Positions 33,971-41,938 of a DNA stretch of 64,000 bases are shown piece by piece (within the stretch, counting starts at the first letter, position 1; each line of letters begins with the position of its first letter). Under the pieces are notes generated by a model, which was given only the letters and a program-made list of their open reading frames with translations, had not been told where the DNA came from and did not search any database. The position numbers and the translations under genes were made by a program. Origin of the DNA: Actinomycetota bacterium (GTDB lineage Bacteria > Actinomycetota > Thermoleophilia > Gaiellales > Gaiellaceae); the NCBI GenBank assembly GCA_003132665.1, contig PKYN01000019.1, forward strand, positions 17,696-81,695, given 5' to 3'.

Positions 33971-34177
33971 TCAACCAATAACGCGAACGTTGGTTGCCTG
34001 GGGGCCCTTCTGTCCTTCGCTCGACTCGAACTCGACCTTCGCCCCTTCGGGGAGACTCTTGAAGCCCTCGCCGGCGATGCCATTGTGGTGGACGAACAGA
34101 TCCTTGCCGCCATCCTCGGGCGTAATGAACCCGTAGCCCTTGTCATTGTTAAACCACTTGACGGTTCCGGTTGCCAT
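33971..34177 (-). CDS. cspA: Cold-shock protein CspA family (copy 1)
   Basis: A 68-residue OB-fold RNA chaperone that melts RNA structure at low temperature. RNA-binding motifs RNP1 KGYGFITPE and RNP2 LFVHHNGI are intact; the full sequence starts [21 protein letters not shown] 34177 sits four bases after GGGAGGTGAG; the GTG three codons upstream overlaps that ribosome site and is rejected. The paralogue at 37910-38116 is almost identical in protein, leader and terminator design. The leader can form a hairpin over the ribosome site (34187-34216). Confidence 0.95.
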   Translation of the reverse strand: MATGTVKWFNNDKGYGFITPEDGGKDLFVHHNGIAGEGFKSLPEGAKVEFESSEGQKGPQATNVRVIG

Positions 34178-34186
34178 AAAACTCAC

Positions 34187-34216
34187 CTCCCTGCTGTCTC
34201 ACGAACAAGCAAGGAG
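34187..34216 (-). promoter_or_regulatory. SD-sequestering leader hairpin of csp copy 1
   Basis: In the transcript CTCCTTGCT (34216-34208) pairs with AGCAGGGAG (34195-34187), nine pairs with one wobble, and the second arm contains the GGGAGG ribosome site. The leader upstream also has GGACGAGTACCGG (34244-34232), identical in the other csp leader. The design suggests temperature- or structure-controlled translation. Confidence 0.6.
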
Positions 34217-34352
34217 CGCTGGCAGCGCAATCCGGTACTCGTCCTATTGATGTAAACCCTAGCGCGCGGTGAGAGGTATTACCGCTCGGATTTCCAAGCG
34301 ATAGAGCCTCAGATTGCGCACGAAATTGTCTAGTACCCACGAGTGTCGTTTT

Positions 34353-35525
34353 CTACCAGCGTGAGTTGCGACCGCGGCGGCTCGTGTAGACGCGGCGCGG
34401 CGCGGCGACGCGCATGCCCTCGCGCTCGAACTGCTCGCGGTGGCCGAGCCGTGCCGCCAGGCGGCTGACGTCGGCCTGCTGCTCGGGCAAGACGAAGGTA
34501 ATTCCGTTTCCGCTCTTGCCCGCGCGACCCGTGCGCCCGACCCGGTGCACGTAGTCCTTGTCGTCCTCGGGTGGGTCGTAGTTGATCACGTGAGTGATCG
34601 CCTCGAGGTCGAGCCCTCTTGCGGCGACGTCGGTCGCGACGAGCGTCTGCACCTCGCCGGCGCGGAAGCGGTTGAGCGTGCGCTGGCGGGCGTTCTGCGG
34701 CATGTCGCCGTGCAGGGCCAGAGCGTTCACCTGGAGACGGGCCAGCCTGAGCGCCAGCCGGTCGGCGCCGCGCTTGGTGCGGACGAAGACGAGTGCGAGT
34801 CCGCGCTCTCCCGCCAGCTCTTCGACCAGCTTCTCGACCTTGGCATCCGCGGTGACCGAGACGAAGCGGTGATCGATGTTGCCCGTCTCGTGATCGGCCA
34901 AGGGCGCCGTCTCGAAGCGGGACGGATCGCGCGTGTAGGAATCCGCGAGCTGACCGACCGCGCCGTCGAGAGTGGCCGAGAAGAGCATCGTCTGGCGTTC
35001 GCGTGGGAGCCGCTTCATCAGCCGCTCTACCTGAGGCTTGAAGCCCATGTCGAGCATCCGGTCGGCCTCGTCGAGCACGAGCAGGCCAACCTGCTCGAGC
35101 GAGACCATCTTTCGCTCGACCAGATCCTGCAGACGGCCGGGCGTGGCGACCAGAATCTGCGCGTTACGCGCCTTCTTGGCCTGCGCTCCGATCGGCGCAC
35201 CGCCGAAGACGGCGGCGACCCTCAGGCCGCACACGTCCGCCAGAGGCCTGATCTCGTCGGCCACCTGTCCGGCCAGCTCACGCGTCGGTGTGAGCACCAG
35301 CGCCGCCGGTTGCGACCGGTCGCGGCTGATTCGCTGAACGATCGGTACGGCGAAGGCGAGCGTCTTACCCGAGCCCGTCGGCGACTTCGCGAGCACGTCG
35401 CGGCCGGCCAGGGCGTCGGGGAGCACGAGCTCCTGAATCGGGAACGGCTGGGTGATGCCGTGCGTGGCGAGCACTTGCTCGACCCGCACGCTGACGCCCA
35501 GCGCGCGAAAAGACTGCATATACAT
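34353..35525 (-). CDS. DEAD-box ATP-dependent RNA helicase
   Basis: A 390-residue RNA helicase that unwinds short duplexes, often in ribosome assembly or cold adaptation. Motifs in order: Q motif GITQPFPIQELVLP, I SPTGSGKTLAFAVPI, Ia PTRELAGQV, Ib TPGRLQDL, II VLDEADRML, III FSATL, IV LVFVRTK, V VATDVAARGLDLE, VI HRVGRTGRAG. It has a short basic tail. ATG 35525 (MYMQSFRALG) follows AAGGAG by nine bases; the longer frame has no ribosome site. It lies between the two cold-shock genes and near IF-1, so a cold-shock role is likely. Confidence 0.93.
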   Translation of the reverse strand: MYMQSFRALGVSVRVEQVLATHGITQPFPIQELVLPDALAGRDVLAKSPTGSGKTLAFAVPIVQRISRDRSQPAALVLTPTRELAGQVADEIRPLADVCGLRVAAVFGGAPIGAQAKKARNAQILVATPGRLQDLVERKMVSLEQVGLLVLDEADRMLDMGFKPQVERLMKRLPRERQTMLFSATLDGAVGQLADSYTRDPSRFETAPLADHETGNIDHRFVSVTADAKVEKLVEELAGERGLALVFVRTKRGADRLALRLARLQVNALALHGDMPQNARQRTLNRFRAGEVQTLVATDVAARGLDLEAITHVINYDPPEDDKDYVHRVGRTGRAGKSGNGITFVLPEQQADVSRLAARLGHREQFEREGMRVAAPRRVYTSRRGRNSRW

Positions 35526-35769
35526 ATGTTCAAACTCCTTGATAAATCGGGTTCGAGATCGTCGACTCGAAACCACGCAAGGAGGAACGAGAAGCTAAAT
35601 CTCCCGGACGACGAACCGCCATCCGTGCAGGGACCGTAGCACAAGGGTGCGCGAGCGGCGGCGAAACGCCCGCTCCCGGAACTGCTACCGTGGACTTTGA
35701 CTTTGTGCGAGTGCGGTTTGCGCCCAGGCGCCATCTCCCACTCCAGACAGAAAAAGAGGTGCACTCTCG

Positions 35770-35868
35770 ATGAAAGGCATGACCCTGAAGTTGCAGCTTC
35801 GCGGGCACAGCCTCCTCGCCCCTGAGGGCTTAGACGTCGAGAGCGGCGCCACAACCGGAGCGTGGTGA
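35770..35868 (+). CDS. Small open reading frame upstream of infA (32 residues)
   Basis: A frame starting [20 protein letters not shown] at ATG 35770, eight bases after AGAGGTG, and ending at TGA 35866-35868, four bases before the IF-1 ATG. I recognise no family. The ribosome site and tight spacing suggest either a real small protein or a leader peptide that couples translation into infA. It could also be simple leader RNA. Confidence 0.4.
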   Translation: MKGMTLKLQLRGHSLLAPEGLDVESGATTGAW

Positions 35869-35872
35869 TCGG

Positions 35873-36091
35873 ATGGCTAAGGAAGAGAAGGTCGAGTTCG
35901 AAGGCGAGGTCGTCGAGGCTCTATCGAACGGCAAGTACCGGGTCGCGCTCGACAACGGATACGAGACTCAGGCCTATACGGCCGGCAAGATGCGCCGCTA
36001 CCGGATTCGCGTGCTGCCGGGCGACCGCGTGAAGGTGGAGCTCTCGGCCTACGACTTGCAGCGCGGGCGCATCGTCTTCCGCTTCAGGTAG
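35873..36091 (+). CDS. infA: Translation initiation factor IF-1
   Basis: A 72-residue OB-fold protein that binds the ribosomal A site and helps IF-2 and IF-3 during initiation. It starts [20 protein letters not shown] and has [40 protein letters not shown] and [13 protein letters not shown], all positions typical of IF-1. The gene is not in a ribosomal-protein operon here but lies within the csp/helicase neighbourhood, so it may be an additional copy tuned to cold; other copies cannot be checked in this window. Confidence 0.93.
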   Translation: MAKEEKVEFEGEVVEALSNGKYRVALDNGYETQAYTAGKMRRYRIRVLPGDRVKVELSAYDLQRGRIVFRFR

Positions 36092-36141
36092 CGGTTCCAC
36101 TCGAGGCCGGATTCCGCGGCGAGGCGTATCTTCGGACGGTC

Positions 36142-37134
36142 ATGAAGACTCGGCTTCGGGGATCTGAACAGGTCATTCGCGGATCGGCGCTCGTTCTGGT
36201 CGCTCTACTTCTGATCGCCGGTTGCGGCGCCTCGCGGCGGCCGAGCGCGAAAACGACTTCGACAGCCACGATCGGGAAGCAAGTGCCGGGCACTCGCCCG
36301 GCCGGAACGGCTGCTTTCCTCGGGCCCGTGCGTCGGGTGCGGGCCGGCGGCATCTCGATCGGCTATCGCCAGTTCGGAAGCGGACCGCCGCTGCTCCTGA
36401 TCGCCGGCGAGTCCTCCTCGATGGTCGAATGGGGCCCGTTCCTGCCGCGACGCCTGAGCAAGCACTTCCGCGTGACGATGTTCGACAACCGCGGCGTCGG
36501 CTACTCGAGCGACCAGCCCGCTCGCCCGCTCACGATCGAGCTGATGGCCGACGACAGCGCGCACCTGCTCGGCGCGCTCGGCATCCGCAGGACGATCGTC
36601 GTCGGCTGGTCGACCGGCGGCGAGATCGCGCTCACGCTGGCGGTGCGCCATCCCGACAAGCTGAGCGCGCTGGTCACCTCCGGTGGCACCGCCGGTGGCC
36701 CGACCACCGTCCAGCCCTCGGCGAAGACCGAGAGGGCCTTCCGTTCGAGCGGCCTGTCCGCGGCCGGCGGCCTGCTCGACTCGCTCTTCCCCGCCTCGGC
36801 GCGCGCGGCGGCGGTCGCCTACGCCGCCGGCCTCTTGACGATCCCGCCCGAGAAGATCAGCCGGCAAATCTCAAAGAGGCAGGCGCAGGCCGAGATCCGC
36901 TTCGCCCGCACGAATGCCACCTACAACGCGCTGCCTCGGATCGAGGTTCCGACGCTCGTGACCAACGGCGCGCTCGACGGGCTCGTGCCGCCGACCAATG
37001 CGCGCCTCATCGCCCGGCGTATTCCACGTTCTCGGCTGGTGATCTTCGCCGACGCGGCGCACATGATGATGTTTCAGGACATGGATCGCTTTGTCGGGCT
37101 GGTTGAGAAGCTCGCGGCCAGACCGGGACGCTGA
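36142..37134 (+). CDS. Alpha/beta hydrolase, lipoprotein
   Basis: A 330-residue exported alpha/beta hydrolase. The N terminus has a lipoprotein signal ending LLLIAGCGAS, with the lipobox cysteine near residue 27, so it is likely anchored outside the membrane. Catalytic triad candidates: serine in VVGWSTGGEIALTLA near 153, aspartate in NGALDGLVPPTNA near 278, histidine in DAAHMMMFQD near 308. An RGVGYSS motif precedes it. Substrate unknown; esterase, lipase or peptidase activity are all possible. It starts 50 bp after infA. Confidence 0.85.
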   Translation: MKTRLRGSEQVIRGSALVLVALLLIAGCGASRRPSAKTTSTATIGKQVPGTRPAGTAAFLGPVRRVRAGGISIGYRQFGSGPPLLLIAGESSSMVEWGPFLPRRLSKHFRVTMFDNRGVGYSSDQPARPLTIELMADDSAHLLGALGIRRTIVVGWSTGGEIALTLAVRHPDKLSALVTSGGTAGGPTTVQPSAKTERAFRSSGLSAAGGLLDSLFPASARAAAVAYAAGLLTIPPEKISRQISKRQAQAEIRFARTNATYNALPRIEVPTLVTNGALDGLVPPTNARLIARRIPRSRLVIFADAAHMMMFQDMDRFVGLVEKLAARPGR

Positions 37135-37148
37135 GGGCCTCCGGCCAG

Positions 37149-37796
37149 CTAGGTCGGTAGAATATAGAAGGCGATCGCGCTGTACTGAAGCGCCACCGCC
37201 ACCACGATCATCAGATGAAAGATCTCGTGGTAGCCGAAGACGGCGGGATACGGATCCGGCCGCCTCGTGGCGTAGATCACGGCGCCCAAGCTGTAGAGAA
37301 GCCCGCCCGCGAGTATCAGGAGCACGCAAGCGAGCCCCAGATTGAAGTAGATCTCGGGCATGGCGACGATGCCGACCCAGCCGAGAGCGATACCGACGGT
37401 GGCGGAGACCCACTTCGGCGCGCCGATCCAGAAGAGCCTGATGAAGATCGCGGCGCCCGCCCCACTCCAGACGATCGCCAGGACTACCGTCTGCCAGGCG
37501 CCGCGTAATGCGAGCAGCCCGACCGGCGTGTAGCTGCCGGCAATCAGGCAGTAGATGCCGGCATGATCGAGCCGGCGCAGCCAGGCGCGTCGGCTGGGCG
37601 ACCAGTCCGGCCGGTGGTAGAGCGCGCTTGCGCCGAACATCAAGACGACGCTAGCCGCGAAGACGCCGGCTGCGACGCGGGCGCGGGTCGTCTCGGTCGC
37701 AAGCACCAGCACGACTCCGAGCGGAATCGCCGCCACGAACGCCCACTGGTGAAAAACACCGCGTAGACGCGGCTTGACTTTCACTTCCACTGTCAC
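37149..37796 (-). CDS. Hemolysin III / AdipoR-like membrane protein
   Basis: A 215-residue, seven-helix membrane protein of the HlyIII/PAQR family. Family zinc-site motifs are present: GASALYHRPDW near 57 with histidine, RRLDHAGIYCLIAGSYTP near 75 with His and following Tyr, and VFGYHEIFHLMIVVAVAL near 187 with the two C-terminal histidines. Bacterial members are annotated as hemolysin III although most are probably lipid-active hydrolases. The length is normal. It lies between the hydrolase and the second csp gene. Confidence 0.9.
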   Translation of the reverse strand: MTVEVKVKPRLRGVFHQWAFVAAIPLGVVLVLATETTRARVAAGVFAASVVLMFGASALYHRPDWSPSRRAWLRRLDHAGIYCLIAGSYTPVGLLALRGAWQTVVLAIVWSGAGAAIFIRLFWIGAPKWVSATVGIALGWVGIVAMPEIYFNLGLACVLLILAGGLLYSLGAVIYATRRPDPYPAVFGYHEIFHLMIVVAVALQYSAIAFYILPT

Positions 37797-37836
37797 GCTC
37801 CAGAATCCCGGCCGAGCGAGCCCGGCCCATAAACCC

Positions 37837-37892
37837 AGAAGGCGCCGCCTCGCTCGCCGCTGTTACGCGGTTTCGCTCCGACGGCGCCTTCT
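37837..37892. terminator. Long-stem hairpin terminator of csp copy 2
   Basis: AGAAGGCGCCG (37837-37847) and CGGCGCCTTCT (37882-37892) are perfectly complementary around a 34-base GC-rich loop. Read from csp copy 2 the stem is followed by GGGTTTATGGG. The stem core GGCGCCG is the same as in the terminator of csp copy 1. Confidence 0.65.
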
Positions 37893-37909
37893 CGTTTCTT
37901 CAAGCCTTA

Positions 37910-38116
37910 TCAGCCAACAACGCGAACGTTCGTGGCCTGGGGGCCCTTCTGACCCTCCGTAGCCTCGAACTCGACGCGAGCGCCCTCGGGCAGGCTCTTG
38001 AAGCCTTCGCCCTCGATGCCCGTGTGGTGGACGAACAGGTCCTTGCCGCCGTCTTCGGGCGTGATGAACCCGTATCCCTTGTCGTTGTTGAACCACTTGA
38101 CGGTTCCGGTTGCCAT
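37910..38116 (-). CDS. cspA: Cold-shock protein CspA family (copy 2)
   Basis: A 68-residue OB-fold cold-shock protein, nearly identical to copy 1 (it differs at a few positions such as [10 protein letters not shown] and FEATEGQKG). RNP1 KGYGFITPE and RNP2 LFVHHTGI are intact. ATG 38116 sits four bases after AAGGAGGTGAG, a very strong ribosome site. Its leader can pair TCCTTGC with GCAAGGA across that site. The paralogues 4 kb apart suggest duplication of a whole regulatory module. Confidence 0.95.
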   Translation of the reverse strand: MATGTVKWFNNDKGYGFITPEDGGKDLFVHHTGIEGEGFKSLPEGARVEFEATEGQKGPQATNVRVVG

Positions 38117-38124
38117 AACTCACC

Positions 38125-38151
38125 TCCTTGCGAATTGCGAACAAGCAAGGA
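38125..38151 (-). promoter_or_regulatory. SD-sequestering leader hairpin of csp copy 2
   Basis: In the transcript TCCTTGC (38151-38145) pairs perfectly with GCAAGGA (38131-38125), covering most of the AAGGAGG ribosome site, with a 13-base loop. GGACGAGTACCGG (38181-38169) lies further upstream. Paired positions differ from copy 1 but pairing is kept. Confidence 0.65.
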
Positions 38152-38269
38152 ACGCAAGGAAAGCGGTCCCGGTACTCGTCCTTCGATCGCCTCCAAGATT
38201 ACCGCGCCGAGACCTGTTGTGCAGTAATCTGTTTGAGGAGACGGCGTCCGGGCACCCGAAGCCAGAGTC

Positions 38270-39205
38270 ATGATGCAGCGTTCGGACATGCCAACCAGGC
38301 AATCGACACAGGATCAGCACGCGCCGGCGAGCGGTCGAACGCGCGCGGAAAGTCGCGCTCCGCTGCTCGCGCTGGGCGTCGTCTTGCTCGTCTTCCTCGT
38401 CGCGCTGGGCAGCAGCCGCTCGCTCGACCGCGTCGGTGGGCCGAGCAGTCTGGCCGGTGCGAGACTCTTCGCCGCAAACCTGATCGTTCTCGTCGCCGCT
38501 ATCGCCGTTATACCGGCCAGCGTCTTCGTGATCTGGCATACGCGACGCGAGATGCGCGGGGACGGCGTGCTCGCAGCGAACAGACGCGGCGAGAGACAGG
38601 TGATCAAGCTTGTATTGGTCATTGCTCTGATCGGCGGAGCGCTCGCTGTGGCCGCCCTCGGTCGGCCCGGGCACACCTCAGTGCAGCCCCCGTCGGGCGG
38701 GGCAGGAAGCGTCCCGCCCAACTCGGACGCGCGCCCCTTGCTCGCCCAGACGCTCGCCCCCTGGGTCGTCGGTGCGTTCGGAGCATGCCTCGTCTTGCTG
38801 CTCGTTGCGGCCCTGATTCAGCGACGACGTCGCGGCCACGCAACCCTGGAGCTCCCCGAGGATGAGCTGGAGTCACCTCGCCGCGAGCTGCACGAGCAGC
38901 TCGGGATCTCGATCGCAGAGATCGAGCGGGAATCCGATCCGCGCCGAGCAGTGATCCGCGCCTACGCCGGCATGGAGAGCACGCTTGCCAGGCACCAGCT
39001 GGGCCGCCGCTCGTTCGAGGCGCCGGGCGAATATCTGGGCCGCGCCTTCAGCGCCCTTCATGTGAGCCGGCGCCCGGGCGAGCGATTGACCGGGCTGTTC
39101 GAGCAGGCCCGCTTCAGCACGCATGCGATCGATCCCGAGATGAAGCGCGAGGCGATCGCAGCGCTCAGCGAGCTGAGAAGCGAGCTGGAGGCGAAGCCGA
39201 GATGA
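38270..39205 (+). CDS. DUF4129 domain membrane protein
   Basis: A 311-residue protein with three membrane segments (LLALGVVLLVFLVALGSSRS, LFAANLIVLVAAIAVIPASV, VIKLVLVIALIGGALAVAAL) and a fourth near 165-185 (VVGAFGACLVLLLVAALIQR). A soluble DUF4129 domain follows (AVIRAYAGMESTLARHQLGR, RSFEAPGEYLGRAFSALHVS, RLTGLFEQARFSTHAI). DUF4129 is usually found as the C-terminal part of TgpA-like transglutaminase systems next to MoxR and DUF58 genes, as here. The transglutaminase itself is missing. Its stop overlaps the next ATG. Confidence 0.8.
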   Translation: MMQRSDMPTRQSTQDQHAPASGRTRAESRAPLLALGVVLLVFLVALGSSRSLDRVGGPSSLAGARLFAANLIVLVAAIAVIPASVFVIWHTRREMRGDGVLAANRRGERQVIKLVLVIALIGGALAVAALGRPGHTSVQPPSGGAGSVPPNSDARPLLAQTLAPWVVGAFGACLVLLLVAALIQRRRRGHATLELPEDELESPRRELHEQLGISIAEIERESDPRRAVIRAYAGMESTLARHQLGRRSFEAPGEYLGRAFSALHVSRRPGERLTGLFEQARFSTHAIDPEMKREAIAALSELRSELEAKPR

Positions 39206-39705
39206 AAGCGCTCGCCCCGATAGCCGCATTGATAGTCGTTGTTCTCACTCCCGCGCTCGCGCTCGCCAGCCGGGGGCACGGGCTCGCTCTCCTCGTCTAC
39301 ACGCTGGTCGCGGCCGGGTTCGGGCTGGCGCTCCTGGTTGAACTCCTGAGCCGAGCGCTGCCGAGGAAGACGTTTGCCTGGTCGCCGCCGCGGCGCGCGG
39401 GGCAAGAGGAGCAATCGATAGCACAGTTCGAGAAGATCGAGCGGGCGCTCGCGGCCGCCTCCTGGAACGAGTCGCACCTGCACGAGTCGATGCGACCGCT
39501 CGTGCGCGAGATCGTTACCGCCCGCCTGCGGCGCCACCACCGTGTCGATCTCGACCGCGCTCCCGAGCGGGCCCATGCCGTCGCCGGAGACGGTTACGCT
39601 TGGAGCCTCGTCCGTCCTGAGCGCAAGCCGCCGCTCGGCCCCGGCGGCCGCGGTTGGTCGCGGCGCGAGCTGGAAGGTCTTCTCAACGAGCTGGAGGGAC
39701 TGTGA
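39202..39705 (+). CDS. Membrane protein of unknown function in MoxR operon
   Basis: A 167-residue protein with two N-terminal membrane helices (MKALAPIAALIVVVLTPALA, LLVYTLVAAGFGLALLVELL) and a soluble tail with a long helix (EQSIAQFEKIERALAAASWN, HESMRPLVREIVTARLRRHH). I do not recognise the family; short two-helix proteins at this position are common in MoxR-DUF58 operons. It starts ATGA-overlapped with the DUF4129 gene and its TGA overlaps the GTG of the MoxR gene, so all are translated together. Confidence 0.75.
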   Translation: MKALAPIAALIVVVLTPALALASRGHGLALLVYTLVAAGFGLALLVELLSRALPRKTFAWSPPRRAGQEEQSIAQFEKIERALAAASWNESHLHESMRPLVREIVTARLRRHHRVDLDRAPERAHAVAGDGYAWSLVRPERKPPLGPGGRGWSRRELEGLLNELEGL

Positions 39706-40685
39706 CCGAACAACTGGGACTCAGGGAAGTTGGATCGCTCAGCGAGCAGCTGCTCGAGCAGATCGAGCGGGCGGTCGTCGGTAAGCGCGACGCGCTGGAG
39801 CTCGTCTTGCTGGGGCTTCTCGCCGACGGCCACGTGCTGATCGAGGACTATCCCGGGCTGGCCAAGACGCTGATCGCGCGCTCCTTCGCGCAGGTCAGCT
39901 CGATGACCTTCGCGCGCATCCAGTTCACGCCCGATCTGATGCCTTCGGACGTGACCGGCGGCTCGATCTACAACCAGCGCGACGGCGCCTTCCAGTTCCA
40001 GCCCGGTCCGGTCTTCACCAATCTGCTGCTCGGCGACGAGATCAATCGCGCGCCGCCGAAGACGCAGGCGGCGCTGCTCGAGGCGATGCAGGAGCGCCAG
40101 GTGTCGATCGATGGAGAGACACACCGGCTGGCGCCTCCCTTCCTGGTGCTCGCGACCCAGAACCCGATCGAGTACGAGGGCACCTACCCGCTGCCCGAGG
40201 CTCAGCTCGACCGCTTCCTGCTCAGGATTTCGGTCGGCTATCCCGAGCGCGAGGACGAGGCGACGATGCTCGAGCGCCGCGGCGAGCGCAAGCAGGAGCA
40301 GATAACGCTCGAGCCGATCGTCGACGGGCCCACGCTCCTGGCCATGCAACGGGCGATCGAAGAGGTGCACGTCTCGAAGAGCATCAGGCTCTACATCGTC
40401 GATCTCGTGCGGGCAACGCGCGACAGCTCGCGCGCTCAGGTCGGCGCCAGCCCGCGCGGCTCGCTCGCCCTCTTTACGCTCTCGCGCGCGCGAGCGGCGC
40501 TCGAGGGTCGTGACTTCGTCACTCCCGACGACGTCAAGCGAATCGCCGTCCCGGCGCTCTCGCACCGCCTGACGCTGCCTCCGGAGCTGTGGGTGCAGCG
40601 CGTGCGCCCCGAAGAGGTCATCGAAGACGTGCTGCAGACGGTCCCGACCCCGGAACCCGATGAGGCCGGGCCGGCGAGCGCTTGA
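39702..40685 (+). CDS. MoxR family AAA+ ATPase
   Basis: A 327-residue AAA+ chaperone-like ATPase. Walker A is in HVLIEDYPGLAKTLIARSFA near residue 47, Walker B in LLLGDEINRAPPKTQAALLE near 108, sensor 1 in LVLATQNPIEYEGTYPLPEA near 150, and the sensor 2 region contains GASPRGSLALFTLSRARAAL near 250. MoxR proteins assemble or mature partner complexes, usually with DUF58/VWA proteins encoded next door. GTG 39702 overlaps the upstream TGA (GTGA). The longer frame upstream lies inside the preceding gene. Confidence 0.93.
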   Translation: MTEQLGLREVGSLSEQLLEQIERAVVGKRDALELVLLGLLADGHVLIEDYPGLAKTLIARSFAQVSSMTFARIQFTPDLMPSDVTGGSIYNQRDGAFQFQPGPVFTNLLLGDEINRAPPKTQAALLEAMQERQVSIDGETHRLAPPFLVLATQNPIEYEGTYPLPEAQLDRFLLRISVGYPEREDEATMLERRGERKQEQITLEPIVDGPTLLAMQRAIEEVHVSKSIRLYIVDLVRATRDSSRAQVGASPRGSLALFTLSRARAALEGRDFVTPDDVKRIAVPALSHRLTLPPELWVQRVRPEEVIEDVLQTVPTPEPDEAGPASA

Positions 40686-41938
40686 GTCGCTCGCCGAAGC
40701 TGGCGCTCTACGCGGCCTTCGCGGCCGCCTCGTTCATCGCGGCGCTCGCGCTCGGGCGGCCGGAGCTCGCCGGTCTTGGAGCTCCGTTCGCACTGGTCCT
40801 GGCGGTCGGCCTCTCGCTTCCGCCGCCGCAGGTCGAGGCTTCCGTGCGCCTCAGCCGCGAGCGCGTGCTGGAAGGCGACGAGATCGAGGCCGAGCTCTAC
40901 CTCTCGTCGTCCGAGAGTTGCGAGGTGCACGTGGCACATGTCCTGCCGCCCGGCATCGAGCTGGTGGAGGATGAGCCGACTTCTTTCTTGCTCGCGCTCA
41001 CGCGCGCGCGCCCGCGCGTGGTCACGGTCAAGCTCGCCTGCGAGCGCTGGGGCGCCTACCGGCTGGGCGAGCTCGCCGTGCGCTCGGGCGACCGCGCTCG
41101 TCTGCGCCTCGCCGACCAGCGGGTCCGCGGCAGCGCCGTGCTTCGCGTCTATCCGAGCCGCGAGCGACTGCAATCGCTGATAACGCCGCACGAGACCCAG
41201 CCGTTCGCCGGCAATCGTGTCTCACGCGCCAAGGCCGAGGGAATCGAGTTCGCCGACGTCCGTCCCTACGTTCGCGGCGACCGCGTTCGCCGTCTCAACT
41301 GGCGCGCCAGCTCTCGCGGCCAGGCGCTTTACGTCAACCAGCAGCACCCCGAGCGAAACGCCGACGTGATTCTCTTCCTGGACAGCTTCGCCGAAGCGCA
41401 GCGTCAGGGTGAGGGCACGCTCGATCTGGCTGTCCGGGCGGCCGCCACGCTCGCCGATCACTATCTCGCCGCGCAAGATCGCGTCGGTGTCGTCGGTTTC
41501 GGCGGGATCGTCAGATGGCTGACGCCCGCCTCGGGCACGCTCCAGTCCTACCGCATCGCCGAGGCCCTGCTCGAGACCGAGGTCAACTTCTCCTACGTCT
41601 GGAAGCGGATCGACGTGCTGCCGCCGCGCAGTCTGACGCCGCAAGCGCTGGTGATCGCGCTCAGTCCGCTGCTCGACGAGCGCGGCATGTACGCGCTGTT
41701 GGATCTGCGCCGGCGCGGTTTCGACCTGGCCGTCGTCGACGTGTCACCCGTCCCCTTCGCCAGCTCCTCCGAGGGAAGCGCCCCCGACCCGCAGGCGCTC
41801 CGCCTCTGGCGGCTCTGGCGTGAGACGTTGCATCTGCGCTACCAGGAGCTCGGAGTCGCCGTCGCCGAATGGACGAGCGGCGAGTCCCTGGCCAAGGTCG
41901 TTGGGGAGGTGAGCGCATTCCGCCGCTTCGCACGATGA
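40682..41938 (+). CDS. DUF58 domain protein (VWA-like MoxR partner)
   Basis: A 418-residue protein with two N-terminal membrane helices (LALYAAFAAASFIAALALGR, LGAPFALVLAVGLSLPPP), a beta-rich region, and a DUF58 core RAKAEGIEFADVRPYVRGDR, then VRRLNWRASSRGQALYVNQQ near residue 190. A VWA-like fold follows with DVILFLDSFAEAQRQ as a degenerate MIDAS start. The TTG start overlaps the MoxR stop (TTGA). It probably works as the substrate or partner of the MoxR ATPase in envelope maintenance. Confidence 0.88.
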   Translation: MSRSPKLALYAAFAAASFIAALALGRPELAGLGAPFALVLAVGLSLPPPQVEASVRLSRERVLEGDEIEAELYLSSSESCEVHVAHVLPPGIELVEDEPTSFLLALTRARPRVVTVKLACERWGAYRLGELAVRSGDRARLRLADQRVRGSAVLRVYPSRERLQSLITPHETQPFAGNRVSRAKAEGIEFADVRPYVRGDRVRRLNWRASSRGQALYVNQQHPERNADVILFLDSFAEAQRQGEGTLDLAVRAAATLADHYLAAQDRVGVVGFGGIVRWLTPASGTLQSYRIAEALLETEVNFSYVWKRIDVLPPRSLTPQALVIALSPLLDERGMYALLDLRRRGFDLAVVDVSPVPFASSSEGSAPDPQALRLWRLWRETLHLRYQELGVAVAEWTSGESLAKVVGEVSAFRRFAR

